Shown: piece by piece, positions 25,881-34,826 of the stretch
Layout: each line of letters starts with the position of its first letter
How positions within the stretch are numbered: position 1 is the stretch's first letter
Source: Superficieibacter sp. HKU1
GTDB lineage: Bacteria; Pseudomonadota; Gammaproteobacteria; Enterobacterales; Enterobacteriaceae
Reading direction: 5' to 3'
NCBI RefSeq assembly: GCF_029319185.1
Contig: NZ_CP119754.1
Coordinates: 3,410,001 to 3,474,000, forward strand
DNA length: 64,000 nucleotides
Translations under genes and position numbers: made by a program
The notes under the pieces: generated by a model
What the model was told of the DNA's origin: nothing
The model's database searches: none
The model's input: only the letters and a program-made list of their open reading frames with translations

Positions 25881-28800
25881 TTAAACTCCTTTAATGGCCC
25901 GCCACAGCGGCGTGCCTGGCCGGCTGACCTCTTCATTCACCGTGCGCAGGATGGCATCCGTGAGCTGACGACCGGCCGCGCTGGCCGCGCCCTGGCTGAC
26001 CGGCTGCTGTGACTGTGAGTTGATATGGATATCGCCGATGTTGATGGAGGGCGCGGCGCGTTCGGTCTGTACCCCACCCATCGCACGCACACCGAGGGAG
26101 CCGTCCGCCGCGCGCGTAAGCGGCATAATGGCTTCAGGCCCGGCCTCGCCAAACACGCCCGCGCCTTTGGCAAACGCAAAATACTGCGGCGTGCTGTACA
26201 CCCCGTTGGTGTAGGCGCTGAGCGACGGGGAATCGTACACATCACCTTTCGCGTTAAATTTGAAATTAGCCGCGGCACTCTGAATGGCGGTTCCGCTGCT
26301 GCCTGCCGCAGAGGATGCGCCAAAGCTGAACAGCGACCCGATGGAGCTGGCGGCATTCGCCATCGCCATGTTTACCAGCACGTTCTGGACAATCTTCAGC
26401 ACGCTGACGCCCCAGTCTTTCCAGCCCGACACGTTGCCGTTGAGCATATCGGTTACGCTGGAAACGGCACCATCCATCGCCTGCCTCATGCCATCGGCCG
26501 CCAGAGCGGAATAGTTAGTCGCTTCATCTGCCCAGTTGGCATAACCTTCGCTCAGTCCGCTGAACCAGTCGTTACGCTGTGCATCTGAGGCGCTGTAAAA
26601 GCCCTGCTGGTCGCGCAGGCGTTCATCCAGGTAGCGTTTATTGAGCGCCAGCTCCTGCTGATACGTCTCTTCTTCAATGTCGCCTGCCTGCCGCTGCCGG
26701 AGCAAATCGGTATTTTTCTGCTCAAATTCCTTACGGATATTGAACTGCTCCTGCATACGTTCACGGAACCGGGTTCCCTGTCCGTAGCCGGTTAGCTGGG
26801 CCTCATTCGCGGCGCGCGCGCTGGCATTGCTGTCGGCCAGTTGCGCTTCGTAGTTGCGGAGTTGCTCGCGTAATTTAACCTGATCGATAAGTGCAGCGTT
26901 ACGCATCAGATCGGCTTTCTGCGCCTGGCTTAACGTTGCCAGCTCACCCTGACTGACCTGGTATTTCACTTTAGCCAGCTCGGTATTCTGGCCGGACAGC
27001 GCGATCTGCTCTTTCTGCTGTTTGATCAATCGGTCATAGGTATCAACCGCTTTTTCAGCATCAGATTTTGGGCCTTTTTTTGCTGGCTTATTGGCTTCAA
27101 TATTTCTCCATTCTTTAAGACCATTATCAATAAGCTCTTGCCGCGCTGTCTGATATTGCGCATCGTTCTTAAGCCCAAGATCATCAGCAGCATATCCAAG
27201 CCTGGTTCTTTCTTTTTCCTCGCCCTTTAATTTGGATAAAGCTAAATCCCGACGGCTTTTTTCGAGGGCATCGCTTTGCTTCTGATCGAGATCCGCCTGA
27301 GGAAGGCGCATTGGAGTATTGACTAGACCCTGACGGGCCATTAATAAATTATTACCTAACCCAAGCAGGCGATTAAATTCTGTATGTTCCCCGTTCATTA
27401 ATAAAAGAGATTGGTAAGCAGCATTTTGTTCAGCCGCCTGTTGGCGGATTAATGCCACTCGCTGATGCTCAATACCTTCAAGAACATCTTGAATCGATTG
27501 GGATTTAGCCTGCATTTGCCATAAGCGCTCCTGCTCTACAGCTAAAGCTTGAGTTGCATTTGACAGGCCGAGAGTTGCATCATCAAGGCTTTTGAGGTGG
27601 TTAATCATATACCCACCCACTGTTGGCCCAGGATTAGCCAACATATATTGATATCCGGAAATTTCTTCCTTTAAACCCCTGACTTTTTTTGCTTGTTCAT
27701 CTACCAGTCGATTTTGTTCATCCAGAGCCTTACGCGTTTGAGATTCATTATCTGATGCCTCAGTGAGGCTCATTGATTTAGTTTTTGCGCGTATATCATC
27801 CAGCGTATTGGCATATTCAAGCGCTGACTTTCTGACCTGTTCTTGATTTTTGTACCACGTATACCAGGCCCCGGCACCCAGGAGAATTATACCAGGAAAT
27901 CCCCCAACCAAACTCAGCGCGCCGCCCATCATGCGAGAACCAATTGACGTCACATTATTTAAAGCAGTTTGAGCTGAACTTCTCGCTGCAATATTTCTTG
28001 TTAATGATTGTTGAGCTGCACTTAGTCTTTTCTCTGCGGCCGCCTGAGCATCCGTTCCTCGGGCTGCAACTAAAGCTTGTTGAGCCCTGTATACTGCTGC
28101 CCTGGCTCTGGCAGTGGAGATCTGAGTACCTCTGACCTGCGCATCTGCGAGTGCAATTTCCCTTTTGGCTGCGCCAATGAGACCTGTACTGGCTGAAATT
28201 GCCCCAGAAGCCATCCCGCCTAAATACCTTGCGAGACCAATTGAAACCAGAACACCTGCGGCAGTGGCGACACTGTCAATATTTTTTGAAACGTCATCCA
28301 TAACACCAGAAATTGTAGCCGTCGCACCACTCGCATTATTGGCTCCTCCAACCCAGTCCATGAAGGCGTTCTGAATACGTGTGGATGCGGCGCTGACGCT
28401 ATTCGGCATCGAGTCAAATTCAGATTTTAGCTTGTCAAGCTGACTGATTAGCGCTGGTACAATTTTGTCTGTTGTTAATTGGCCCGTATCAGCCATACCT
28501 TTAAGGTCTTTCTGGGCAACGCCCATGCCATCAGCCAGCGCTTTCATAATTCGCTGCCCGGACTGTGCAACGGAGTTAAAATCCTGCCCACGCAGCACAC
28601 CTCGCCCTAATGCCTGCGACAACTGAACGATAAGAGAAGATGTCTCTTCGGCGGACGCACCCGAAACCTGAAGCCCGTTAGCCAGGGCATCGGTCAGTTT
28701 TAATATGTCTTGTGTTCCGAATCCCCATTCGCGCAATGATGTGGAGGCACGGCTAAAAAGCGCGGCATTATCAGCAAACGCTGAGCCAGTACGCTGACTT

Positions 28801-29153
28801 ATATCCATCAGACCTTTTTGGGCGGTGGAAAAATCACTTGCATCATTTGTTGCGAGTTTTACCCTGGCCGATAAAGAATTGTATGAATCCGCCAGTCGAA
28901 TAAGATTTGCCGTGGCAAATGCACCAGCAAATGCGCCAGTTAAACCTAATGCAGCAGTCCGAGTGGTATTTAATTGTGCCGTTACAGAAGCTAAAGCCCG
29001 CTGTGTTTCTCGCTGCGCTGAAGCCGCTTGCCTCCCGCCATTCTGCATAGTACGGTGATAGTCCTGCCCCATACGAGAAGCACGAGAAATTTCTGACTGG
29101 AAAGATTGAGAGTTAGCGGAAATTTTAATTATTAGTTCGCGCAGCGTAGCCAT
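25881..29153 (-). CDS. H: tail tape measure protein
   Basis: The ATG at 29153 (MATLRELIIKISANSQ, with GGAG upstream) starts a 1,090-residue product; 16 codons upstream in frame are not part of it. It has the N-terminal tape-measure domain (GLTGAFAGAFATANLIRLAD), long helices, a hydrophobic patch near residues 410-430 (GFPGIILLGAGAWYTWY) and a C-terminal domain found in many lambda-like tapes. It sets tail length. The DNA of the first two thirds is clearly AT-richer than the rest and than its neighbours, a mosaic join near 27050. Confidence 0.95.
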   Translation of the reverse strand: MATLRELIIKISANSQSFQSEISRASRMGQDYHRTMQNGGRQAASAQRETQRALASVTAQLNTTRTAALGLTGAFAGAFATANLIRLADSYNSLSARVKLATNDASDFSTAQKGLMDISQRTGSAFADNAALFSRASTSLREWGFGTQDILKLTDALANGLQVSGASAEETSSLIVQLSQALGRGVLRGQDFNSVAQSGQRIMKALADGMGVAQKDLKGMADTGQLTTDKIVPALISQLDKLKSEFDSMPNSVSAASTRIQNAFMDWVGGANNASGATATISGVMDDVSKNIDSVATAAGVLVSIGLARYLGGMASGAISASTGLIGAAKREIALADAQVRGTQISTARARAAVYRAQQALVAARGTDAQAAAEKRLSAAQQSLTRNIAARSSAQTALNNVTSIGSRMMGGALSLVGGFPGIILLGAGAWYTWYKNQEQVRKSALEYANTLDDIRAKTKSMSLTEASDNESQTRKALDEQNRLVDEQAKKVRGLKEEISGYQYMLANPGPTVGGYMINHLKSLDDATLGLSNATQALAVEQERLWQMQAKSQSIQDVLEGIEHQRVALIRQQAAEQNAAYQSLLLMNGEHTEFNRLLGLGNNLLMARQGLVNTPMRLPQADLDQKQSDALEKSRRDLALSKLKGEEKERTRLGYAADDLGLKNDAQYQTARQELIDNGLKEWRNIEANKPAKKGPKSDAEKAVDTYDRLIKQQKEQIALSGQNTELAKVKYQVSQGELATLSQAQKADLMRNAALIDQVKLREQLRNYEAQLADSNASARAANEAQLTGYGQGTRFRERMQEQFNIRKEFEQKNTDLLRQRQAGDIEEETYQQELALNKRYLDERLRDQQGFYSASDAQRNDWFSGLSEGYANWADEATNYSALAADGMRQAMDGAVSSVTDMLNGNVSGWKDWGVSVLKIVQNVLVNMAMANAASSIGSLFSFGASSAAGSSGTAIQSAAANFKFNAKGDVYDSPSLSAYTNGVYSTPQYFAFAKGAGVFGEAGPEAIMPLTRAADGSLGVRAMGGVQTERAAPSINIGDIHINSQSQQPVSQGAASAAGRQLTDAILRTVNEEVSRPGTPLWRAIKGV

Positions 29154-29197
29154 AACAAGCTCCAGAAACAAAAAAACCGCCGAAGCGGTTTTCTTTA

Positions 29198-29545
29198 TCA
29201 TTCATTTATTCCAGCCTTTCGCCTGGCCTCTTTTAAATATTCTTCATCAGACTTTGTCGGGGTCTGATGCCGATTATTTTCACTGAGATCACTACCACAG
29301 TGTTTACATTTTATTGCCTCAGCCTTGATCATCTCTGCACAAAAAGGACATTTTTTCATTCCATCGAAGGCAATCATTTCTTTTTCTTCAGCCTTAACAT
29401 CTTTGCGAATGACTAATGAGTGAACGAGCGCAATAATGAATAATAAGGCACCATAAATCCACCAAGCGAAGAACGAACGGCCTTTGCTTTGTGCAATTAG
29501 TGCCGGGATAATCCCTAACACAGCAGAGATAAGCAGTAATTCCAT
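29198..29545 (-). CDS. small membrane protein with zinc ribbon
   Basis: The 115-residue product has two hydrophobic segments (about 3-20 and 25-48) and a C-terminal zinc ribbon (CPFCAEMIKAEAIKCKHCG). It is inserted between the tail chaperone genes and the tape measure, where lambda has none. The DNA is AT-rich like the adjoining tape measure part. Proteins of this shape in tails of lambdoid phages are often annotated as superinfection immunity; I cannot confirm that role. Confidence 0.7.
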   Translation of the reverse strand: MELLLISAVLGIIPALIAQSKGRSFFAWWIYGALLFIIALVHSLVIRKDVKAEEKEMIAFDGMKKCPFCAEMIKAEAIKCKHCGSDLSENNRHQTPTKSDEEYLKEARRKAGINE

Positions 29546-29598
29546 GTAACCCCCTATTAACTATATGGGGCAAATCCTAATACCTTATTTCAAAAAAG

Positions 29599-29877
29599 TC
29601 ACTGTGCTGCTACGTCTAACGCAGCCTCAAGGCTGGCAAAAGGATCTTCCGCCTCTGCGTTTTCATCCCCAGACCATTGCAGAATTGCATCGTTCAGAGG
29701 CACTTTCACCCCCTGTGCGCCATAAACAGCAGATGTTATCTGCGCCGCCTGTATGTCGCCGCGAACATCACCAATCGGATTGTGTCGGTCATACTCGATC
29801 CACATCATCAACTCGCTGGCCGTCATGCTCTGACGCAGTTCAGCCAGCGTTCGCCCCAGTCGGAGCGCCAGCGACAT
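29599..29877 (-). CDS. tail assembly chaperone, T part of gpGT
   Basis: The 92-residue frame (LGRTLAELRQSMTASELMMW) is the typical T part that is made as a fusion with G by ribosomal frameshift. The frame is open upstream past the G stop, reading KVATPGVKFL before the ATG, and is -1 relative to G. T recruits tail tube subunits in lambda. A stand-alone start at 29877 is possible but unlikely to matter. Confidence 0.85.
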   Translation of the reverse strand: MSLALRLGRTLAELRQSMTASELMMWIEYDRHNPIGDVRGDIQAAQITSAVYGAQGVKVPLNDAILQWSGDENAEAEDPFASLEAALDVAAQ

Positions 29878-29885
29878 CAGGAATT

Positions 29886-30269
29886 TTACGCCGGGGGTTG
29901 CGACTTTTCCCGCGCATCGTCCGCAGTGCTGATGAGATCAAGGCCTTGCTTCAGCAGGCGCGCATGAATTGGGCCGTAAATCGCCCGCACCTGCTCTAAA
30001 TCTTCTGGTCCGAATACCGGTTGCTTGTCCGTATCGCAGAGGACATCAATAAACAGCACGACATCCGCGCATAGGTTACGGTGCGCCCGTTCAGATACTG
30101 AAATTTCCTCGTCGTCACTGCCTGAACTGATGATCTCCTGCCAGCGTAACCAGCCTTCGCCGGAGGGCTCACGCAGCACCACTTTGGCGTTATCCCACTC
30201 AGGCACGGTGGTTTCTTTAAAGCGAAAGCCCGAGTCTTTAGCCAGGGCGCGTTCTTTAAGCGATGTCAT
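29886..30269 (-). CDS. tail assembly chaperone gpG-like
   Basis: The 127-residue product (MTSLKERALAKDSGF at the start) is a helical tail chaperone that coats the tape measure during assembly. It lies directly after the major tail protein. Its last codons pass GCGCGGGAAAAGTCG and CAACCCCCG, the likely slip region for the -1 shift into T. Confidence 0.87.
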   Translation of the reverse strand: MTSLKERALAKDSGFRFKETTVPEWDNAKVVLREPSGEGWLRWQEIISSGSDDEEISVSERAHRNLCADVVLFIDVLCDTDKQPVFGPEDLEQVRAIYGPIHARLLKQGLDLISTADDAREKSQPPA

Positions 30270-30277
30270 GTTTTTCC

Positions 30278-30721
30278 TTACGAGCCGGACTCGATGTTTT
30301 CAGGTTTGCCTTTCAGGCGCAGGGAGAACGTGGCGGCCACCACGCCATTAGTACCGGACGACCAGGTATGCTGGCGCACTTCGGCCAGAAACTTATACCC
30401 TTTGCCGGACGGGAAAATGACCTGAAAGCCATATGTCGTGTCATTGTCATAGGCCGTCCGCAGTGCATCCTGCGCCGGGTTTCGGTAGAAGTTACCCGAC
30501 ATGGAAATTTCAGACGGTGCTGGCAGACCGTTGGTATTTTCCTGCTCTTCTGAACAGAACGTCGTCGTGTCGATATCCTGTTTCTGACCGCCAGTAAACT
30601 GCACCTCTTTAAGCGTGCAACTCAAATCGAGAAATTTGGCGGTTTTCAGCGTGTCTTTGGTTGCGGGGACTTCAGTGATCAGGATTTTGGTATTTTGCGA
30701 TTTTTCATACAAAGAGGACAT
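30278..30721 (-). CDS. V: major tail tube protein
   Basis: The ATG at 30721 has GGAG eight bases upstream and gives 147 residues starting MSSLYEKSQNTKILITEVP. The tube fold is indicated by GGQKQDIDTT, NTNGLPAPSEISMSGNF and the closing SLRLKGKPENIESGS. It polymerises into hexameric rings that form the tail tube. A longer frame upstream is not needed. Confidence 0.88.
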   Translation of the reverse strand: MSSLYEKSQNTKILITEVPATKDTLKTAKFLDLSCTLKEVQFTGGQKQDIDTTTFCSEEQENTNGLPAPSEISMSGNFYRNPAQDALRTAYDNDTTYGFQVIFPSGKGYKFLAEVRQHTWSSGTNGVVAATFSLRLKGKPENIESGS

Positions 30722-30780
30722 GGTTGTCTCCATAAAAGCAAAAACCCGCCGGAGCGGGTTGTTCATGGTTGATTAACGTT

Positions 30781-31128
30781 TCAGGATGTGACCCGAAATT
30801 CGAGCGTGGCGCGATAAAGCCGAAAATCTGGTTCATAGCCAGGGATATTCGTTATTTCAGTCGGGGTCAGGGGCTTAACCGCTTCCAGCGCCTGATCACG
30901 AATGGATCTGGCTTCCTCAATGGTCAGTGAGTAAACATCGATCTGCACTGATGCGCGGGATTCCGCCTGACCGCACAGCACATCGGTCGAAATATCAGAG
31001 ACCAGGGAGAAGATCACCCACGGAGGAGAAATGGACGGCTGGCCATCGTCGCTTAACGGTGCGACATAGGGATAAACCTGCCCGTCGGCCAGGTGCGATA
31101 ACAACGGGTAAAGATCGGCTTCCGTCAT
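30781..31128 (-). CDS. tail terminator/completion protein
   Basis: The 115-residue product (MTEADLYPLLSHLADGQVYP, then PPWVIFSLVSD and VQIDVYS) fits the gpU/DUF3168 tail terminator group, which caps the tube and joins it to the head. It overlaps the preceding gene by four bases. Confidence 0.8.
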   Translation of the reverse strand: MTEADLYPLLSHLADGQVYPYVAPLSDDGQPSISPPWVIFSLVSDISTDVLCGQAESRASVQIDVYSLTIEEARSIRDQALEAVKPLTPTEITNIPGYEPDFRLYRATLEFRVTS

Positions 31129-31574
31129 TTGCTCAGCACCTTATCGATGGCGCTGTTCATCCTGGCAATAGCGGCTTCGGCGGCCTCTTCCTGCCGGGTA
31201 TCAAACGCCGGTCGCACAAACGGATGCGCAGGCATATTCACCGTACCCAGTTCAACGAAGCGCCAGTAGAACGCATTACGCGGATTGCTGGCTTTCATGG
31301 TGTTATCACTGTTGCCGGTCCGGGGGTTAACGCCACGAATATGCACGCCGGACGAAATTTCCCCGCGGCGGCGGCTTTTTTGGGTTACCACCACCACGTT
31401 TTTTTTCATTTTCCCGGTGCGGACCGGAGCCCGGTTAATGACTTCAGTTTTCAGCACGTCAGCACCCGCACGCGTGGCATCGCGAAGCACTTTGTTATTT
31501 TCGGCCCGGCTCAGGGTTTCAAGGTCGCGGGCAATATCCTCCAGCCCGGAGAAATCGAGATTAACATCAATCAC
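31125..31574 (-). CDS. HK97 gp10-like tail/neck protein
   Basis: The 149-residue product has the HK97 gp10 pattern: LRDATRAGADVLKTEVINRAP, VRTGKMKKN and YWRFVELGT. Family members lie at the head-tail joint. It overlaps both neighbours by four bases. Confidence 0.87.
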   Translation of the reverse strand: MIDVNLDFSGLEDIARDLETLSRAENNKVLRDATRAGADVLKTEVINRAPVRTGKMKKNVVVVTQKSRRRGEISSGVHIRGVNPRTGNSDNTMKASNPRNAFYWRFVELGTVNMPAHPFVRPAFDTRQEEAAEAAIARMNSAIDKVLSK

Positions 31575-31909
31575 TTTTCGCTCCCCTGTTTGCAGAGAAT
31601 CTCCAGCTGGCTGCCTTTTGCATCCGGGATCGGCATCCCGGTCACGTTCAGCACAGCGTCTTTAAAGGGTCCCGTCAGCACTTTCAGACGGGATGCCGCA
31701 GTGACGTCCCGCCGGAAGCGTATCCAGACCCGGACAGTCGCTTCAGCCGTTTCCGCACCGGCGGACATCTGCTCCCGCCCGCTGATACCTTTGACCTCTG
31801 CCCAGACTGTTGGACCGTCAGACCAGGATTTCACCGGCTGGCCGGTCGGTGATCGTGTTGTTGTGGGATTCTGAACAACGAGACGATCGCGTAAGCGCCC
31901 TGCCTGCAT
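31571..31909 (-). CDS. head closure protein
   Basis: The 112-residue product begins MQAGRLRDRLVVQNPTTT and includes GQPVKSWSDGPTVWAEVKGI, the pattern of the SPP1 gp16/HK97 head-closure family. It plugs the connector after DNA packaging. Confidence 0.87.
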   Translation of the reverse strand: MQAGRLRDRLVVQNPTTTRSPTGQPVKSWSDGPTVWAEVKGISGREQMSAGAETAEATVRVWIRFRRDVTAASRLKVLTGPFKDAVLNVTGMPIPDAKGSQLEILCKQGSEK

Positions 31910-31921
31910 AATTCCTCCTGC

Positions 31922-32248
31922 TCAGATGATGGTTGGCAGGCGAAGATCGTAAATAAGCATCGTCACGGAGAACGGCAGCTCTCCCTGTTTCAGCTTGTCT
32001 TCTTCTTCGCCGCCACGGTTTCTGTCCAGCCAGCCAAGCAGCATAAGTAGCGCCGTTTGCGTACGCCGCAGTGGCTCGCCTTCGATCAGCACACCATTAC
32101 TGCCAACGATTCGCTCACGACTTCCCTGAACGTAAGCGAGAATAGCCGCGCTGCCCGCCTGAATTTTGAGAGTCAGGTCCGCATCACCGTCATCGCCATC
32201 AATACGCAGATGCTCTTTAGCCTGCCCGAGGTTTACAAGCTCGATCAC
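31922..32248 (-). CDS. head-tail connector protein gp6-like
   Basis: The 108-residue product (LGQAKEHLRIDGDDGDADL at its start) matches the HK97 gp6 helical adaptor that forms a ring below the portal. It overlaps the next gene upstream by four bases. Confidence 0.87.
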   Translation of the reverse strand: MIELVNLGQAKEHLRIDGDDGDADLTLKIQAGSAAILAYVQGSRERIVGSNGVLIEGEPLRRTQTALLMLLGWLDRNRGGEEEDKLKQGELPFSVTMLIYDLRLPTII

Positions 32249-33288
32249 GTTTTGTCCCTCCCGTCACGCCCGCGTTTGGTGGCAAGCGTCCAGCCTTTTG
32301 AACCCGTTTCGCCAGGTTTGTCCTGCGTCTGTTCGTCGCAGTGCCAGAGCGAACCGCCCCATGTCACCGTGTCGCCGGGCAGGTAGTCCTGTCCGGATTT
32401 GTACACGCCCTGGTAAATCATGACCGGAACGTCAAACGACCTGGATTCGCAGGCTCCGCTCGCGCGGTTTACAGTGAGGGTAAAGCAGCGCTGCCCGGAG
32501 CGGGTAACATCCACCCCCGCCACGCCATCGACAACGCATTCCCACCCGCGCATGCCGTGCGTTTTTTCATAGGCACGCCACAGCCCGCCGCTATGCGTTG
32601 CGTAAGAACCCCGGGGGTAACTCTTCCCTTCATCAATAAAGGGAAGCAGCTCCAGCGCCAGCGCATCACGACCGTCCTCGCCATCCTTCGCTGGCCCGGG
32701 CGCAGGTAGTGCAGCAACAGCCTCACTGACCAGGATTTTGACGTCAGGCAGAACCGGCATTGATCGGGCAACAAGCTCCTGCAGCATGGGCTGCACATCC
32801 TCAGGTGTGAGGCTTTTGCCGTCCTGCGGTACCGGGATTGCCGCTACGGCCTCGCTCACTGCCGCCTCAACAGCTTGTTTCAGTGCTTCAGGATCGTAAT
32901 CTTTACCGTCGCGTGGTACAGGAATTGCGTTGACGGCCTCATCCACCATCTGCTGCAGCATGGGCTGCACGTCCTCAGGCGTCAGGCTTTTGCCGTCCTG
33001 CGCAGGCGGGAGCTCAGCTACCGCATCACTGACCATTGAAGCAATATCCGGCAACTGAGGCAGTTCAGGCGCGGGAAGCTCTGACACAGCATTCTTTATC
33101 ATCGCCGCGAAATCCGGCAGCGGTGCGCTTTTGTTATCCGCTATCTGCTCCTCAAGCCGGGTCAGTTTTTCTTCAAATGCCAGGCGTTGCTGCTCAAGGC
33201 TTTTACTGAACCTTGTGCGCATGTCGTCTAGAACAAGCCCGAACTCCTCGCCAAGCGCTTTTATGAGTGTTAATTCGCGTTCATTCAT
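32245..33288 (-). CDS. possible head fibre or decoration protein with repeats and carbohydrate-binding-like end
   Basis: The 347-residue product has an N-terminal coiled coil (about 15-55), a Pro/Ala-rich rod with repeats of DGKSLTPEDVQPMLQ and AIPVP-DGK (60-205), and a C-terminal domain with two Trp-rich units, YPRGSYATHSGGLWRA and YLPGDTVTWGGSLWHCDE, like chitin-binding type 3 modules. It is encoded between portal and connector, the place of structural proteins. A fibre on the head that binds sugars is inference. Confidence 0.6.
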   Translation of the reverse strand: MNERELTLIKALGEEFGLVLDDMRTRFSKSLEQQRLAFEEKLTRLEEQIADNKSAPLPDFAAMIKNAVSELPAPELPQLPDIASMVSDAVAELPPAQDGKSLTPEDVQPMLQQMVDEAVNAIPVPRDGKDYDPEALKQAVEAAVSEAVAAIPVPQDGKSLTPEDVQPMLQELVARSMPVLPDVKILVSEAVAALPAPGPAKDGEDGRDALALELLPFIDEGKSYPRGSYATHSGGLWRAYEKTHGMRGWECVVDGVAGVDVTRSGQRCFTLTVNRASGACESRSFDVPVMIYQGVYKSGQDYLPGDTVTWGGSLWHCDEQTQDKPGETGSKGWTLATKRGRDGRDKT

Positions 33289-34622
33289 TTGGTTAGCAAT
33301 CCTCTGAGCATCGCTTTCGCCGCTGCCTGCTCAGCGTCAGACAAAGCCTTTCCATCATCACTGTCTGCCTGTGGGCGCGGTGAACTCTGTTTCCCGAAGG
33401 GATCGTCGGAGGCATCCCGCCTGGCCAGTGCGCCCAGGCTGTAATTCTGCTGCTGCAGGTAGAGTTCATCACCGCCCGTCACAGGTGGCAGGTTTTCGCT
33501 GCGCCTCGCCTCATTGGGCGTGAGGATGGTGTTTTTAACCCCTTCACCCAGCGTTTTGATGCGGCGTTCGCTGTCCATACGCAGCAGTGCGCTCACGTCA
33601 AACTCGGTACCGGTATCGCCTTCCATTTCGAACGCCTCATCCAGCAGAAGCTCAATCGACTCAATAAGCGTCTGCAGACACTGTGAGTAATACTGCTGCT
33701 CCAGCGCCTCAATGTTGTCGTAAGAAGGAAGTTCACCGACGCCGGCTTTATAGGCCGGGACGTGAAACGTTGAGCAGACAATTTTCTCTGACATCTGCAG
33801 TTGCTCAACGACCTTTGCATCGTCAGCAGACATTGAGATGGGGTTATACTTGGCACCGTTGCTCAGAATACCCGTTTTGCCCGCATTTTCCCCGGTGTAG
33901 CCTGTGTCCCAGTTGGCTTTGAGTTTCCGCGCATTTTCATCATTGATGGTACCGGGCACTTCAATGACCCCGCTCGGTTTACTGCCGTTGCGGAAAAAGT
34001 ACGCTGAGTTTTCCTGAATATGGTGGCCCTGCATTGCAGCCAGGCCAGCCGCATAAATGGGTGAAAGTCCGATAAGCGGATGAAACAGGCAGTTGAAGCG
34101 ATCGTGGATCACCTCGCGCGCGGGGGCCGTTACAGGAGCATCCACGCCCGTCATATTATCGGGGTTAATCTGGTAGAAAACAGACCCGTCATCTGCCACC
34201 AGTGGCGTCACTTTGTTCCAGTCCAGAATCCGCAGTTCGGTGATTTCACCGCGGGTGTTTCGGATCTTGAGGACAACCGTATTACCGTGGCAAAGCTTCG
34301 AGTTGAGCCAGCACTCGAAAAACTGCATCCGGTTCTGAAAAGCATTCGGGCGTCTGTAAATCCTGGCGGGTGTGCCACTGTTATTTTCTTTCCAGATGCC
34401 GTTTGAGTCTTTGCGCATCAGCCGCAGAGGCATTTTTGAGATATCGCTTGCGATAAGCGAGATGCAGGAAAACACAGCATGAAAGGACAGTACTGTCGTC
34501 TGGTTAATTTCCAGATTGCGCTGCCAGGCACCCGCGAAAGGCTCACGGATAAGGGACATCCATCCGCCGCGATCTGATGGCGGCTGAAGCGCTTTTTCTT
34601 TTCTCCGGAAAGGATTCCACAT
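33285..34622 (-). CDS. portal protein
   Basis: The 445-residue product starts MWNPFRRKEKALQ and holds the HK97 portal features: ACISLIASDISKMPLRL, then FECWLNSKLCHGNTVV and SCSTFHVPAYKAGV-like VCSTFHVPAYKAGVG. Twelve copies form the DNA entry channel. It overlaps the small gene upstream by one base (stop-start). Confidence 0.95.
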   Translation of the reverse strand: MWNPFRRKEKALQPPSDRGGWMSLIREPFAGAWQRNLEINQTTVLSFHAVFSCISLIASDISKMPLRLMRKDSNGIWKENNSGTPARIYRRPNAFQNRMQFFECWLNSKLCHGNTVVLKIRNTRGEITELRILDWNKVTPLVADDGSVFYQINPDNMTGVDAPVTAPAREVIHDRFNCLFHPLIGLSPIYAAGLAAMQGHHIQENSAYFFRNGSKPSGVIEVPGTINDENARKLKANWDTGYTGENAGKTGILSNGAKYNPISMSADDAKVVEQLQMSEKIVCSTFHVPAYKAGVGELPSYDNIEALEQQYYSQCLQTLIESIELLLDEAFEMEGDTGTEFDVSALLRMDSERRIKTLGEGVKNTILTPNEARRSENLPPVTGGDELYLQQQNYSLGALARRDASDDPFGKQSSPRPQADSDDGKALSDAEQAAAKAMLRGLLTK

Positions 34623-34789
34623 CAGCCATTCCCCGCATTATTTTTCTTTTTTGCCCCACCCGCTCGCCTTGTACTGATGTACTCAGCCATGCCCAGCAGC
34701 ACCAGCACCCTGGCGCACTGCTCGTCCACGGCCTTTTCATCACCAGGCCTCGCGTCATGGGTGCGCTGAAGATATCTGATTCTGGTCAT
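34622..34789 (-). CDS. small conserved phage protein between capsid and portal
   Basis: An ATG at 34789 starts 55 residues (MTRIRYLQRTHDARPGDEKA, then VLVLLGMAEY) ending with a Lys/Asn-rich tail. Its stop overlaps the portal start. Short proteins of this kind are common at this place in HK97-like phages; the function is unknown to me. The long frame further upstream overlaps the capsid gene and is not used. Confidence 0.65.
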   Translation of the reverse strand: MTRIRYLQRTHDARPGDEKAVDEQCARVLVLLGMAEYISTRRAGGAKKKNNAGNG

Positions 34790-34826
34790 GCAAACTGGCG
34801 GGGTTGCCCCCGCCCTCCTGAGTGGA

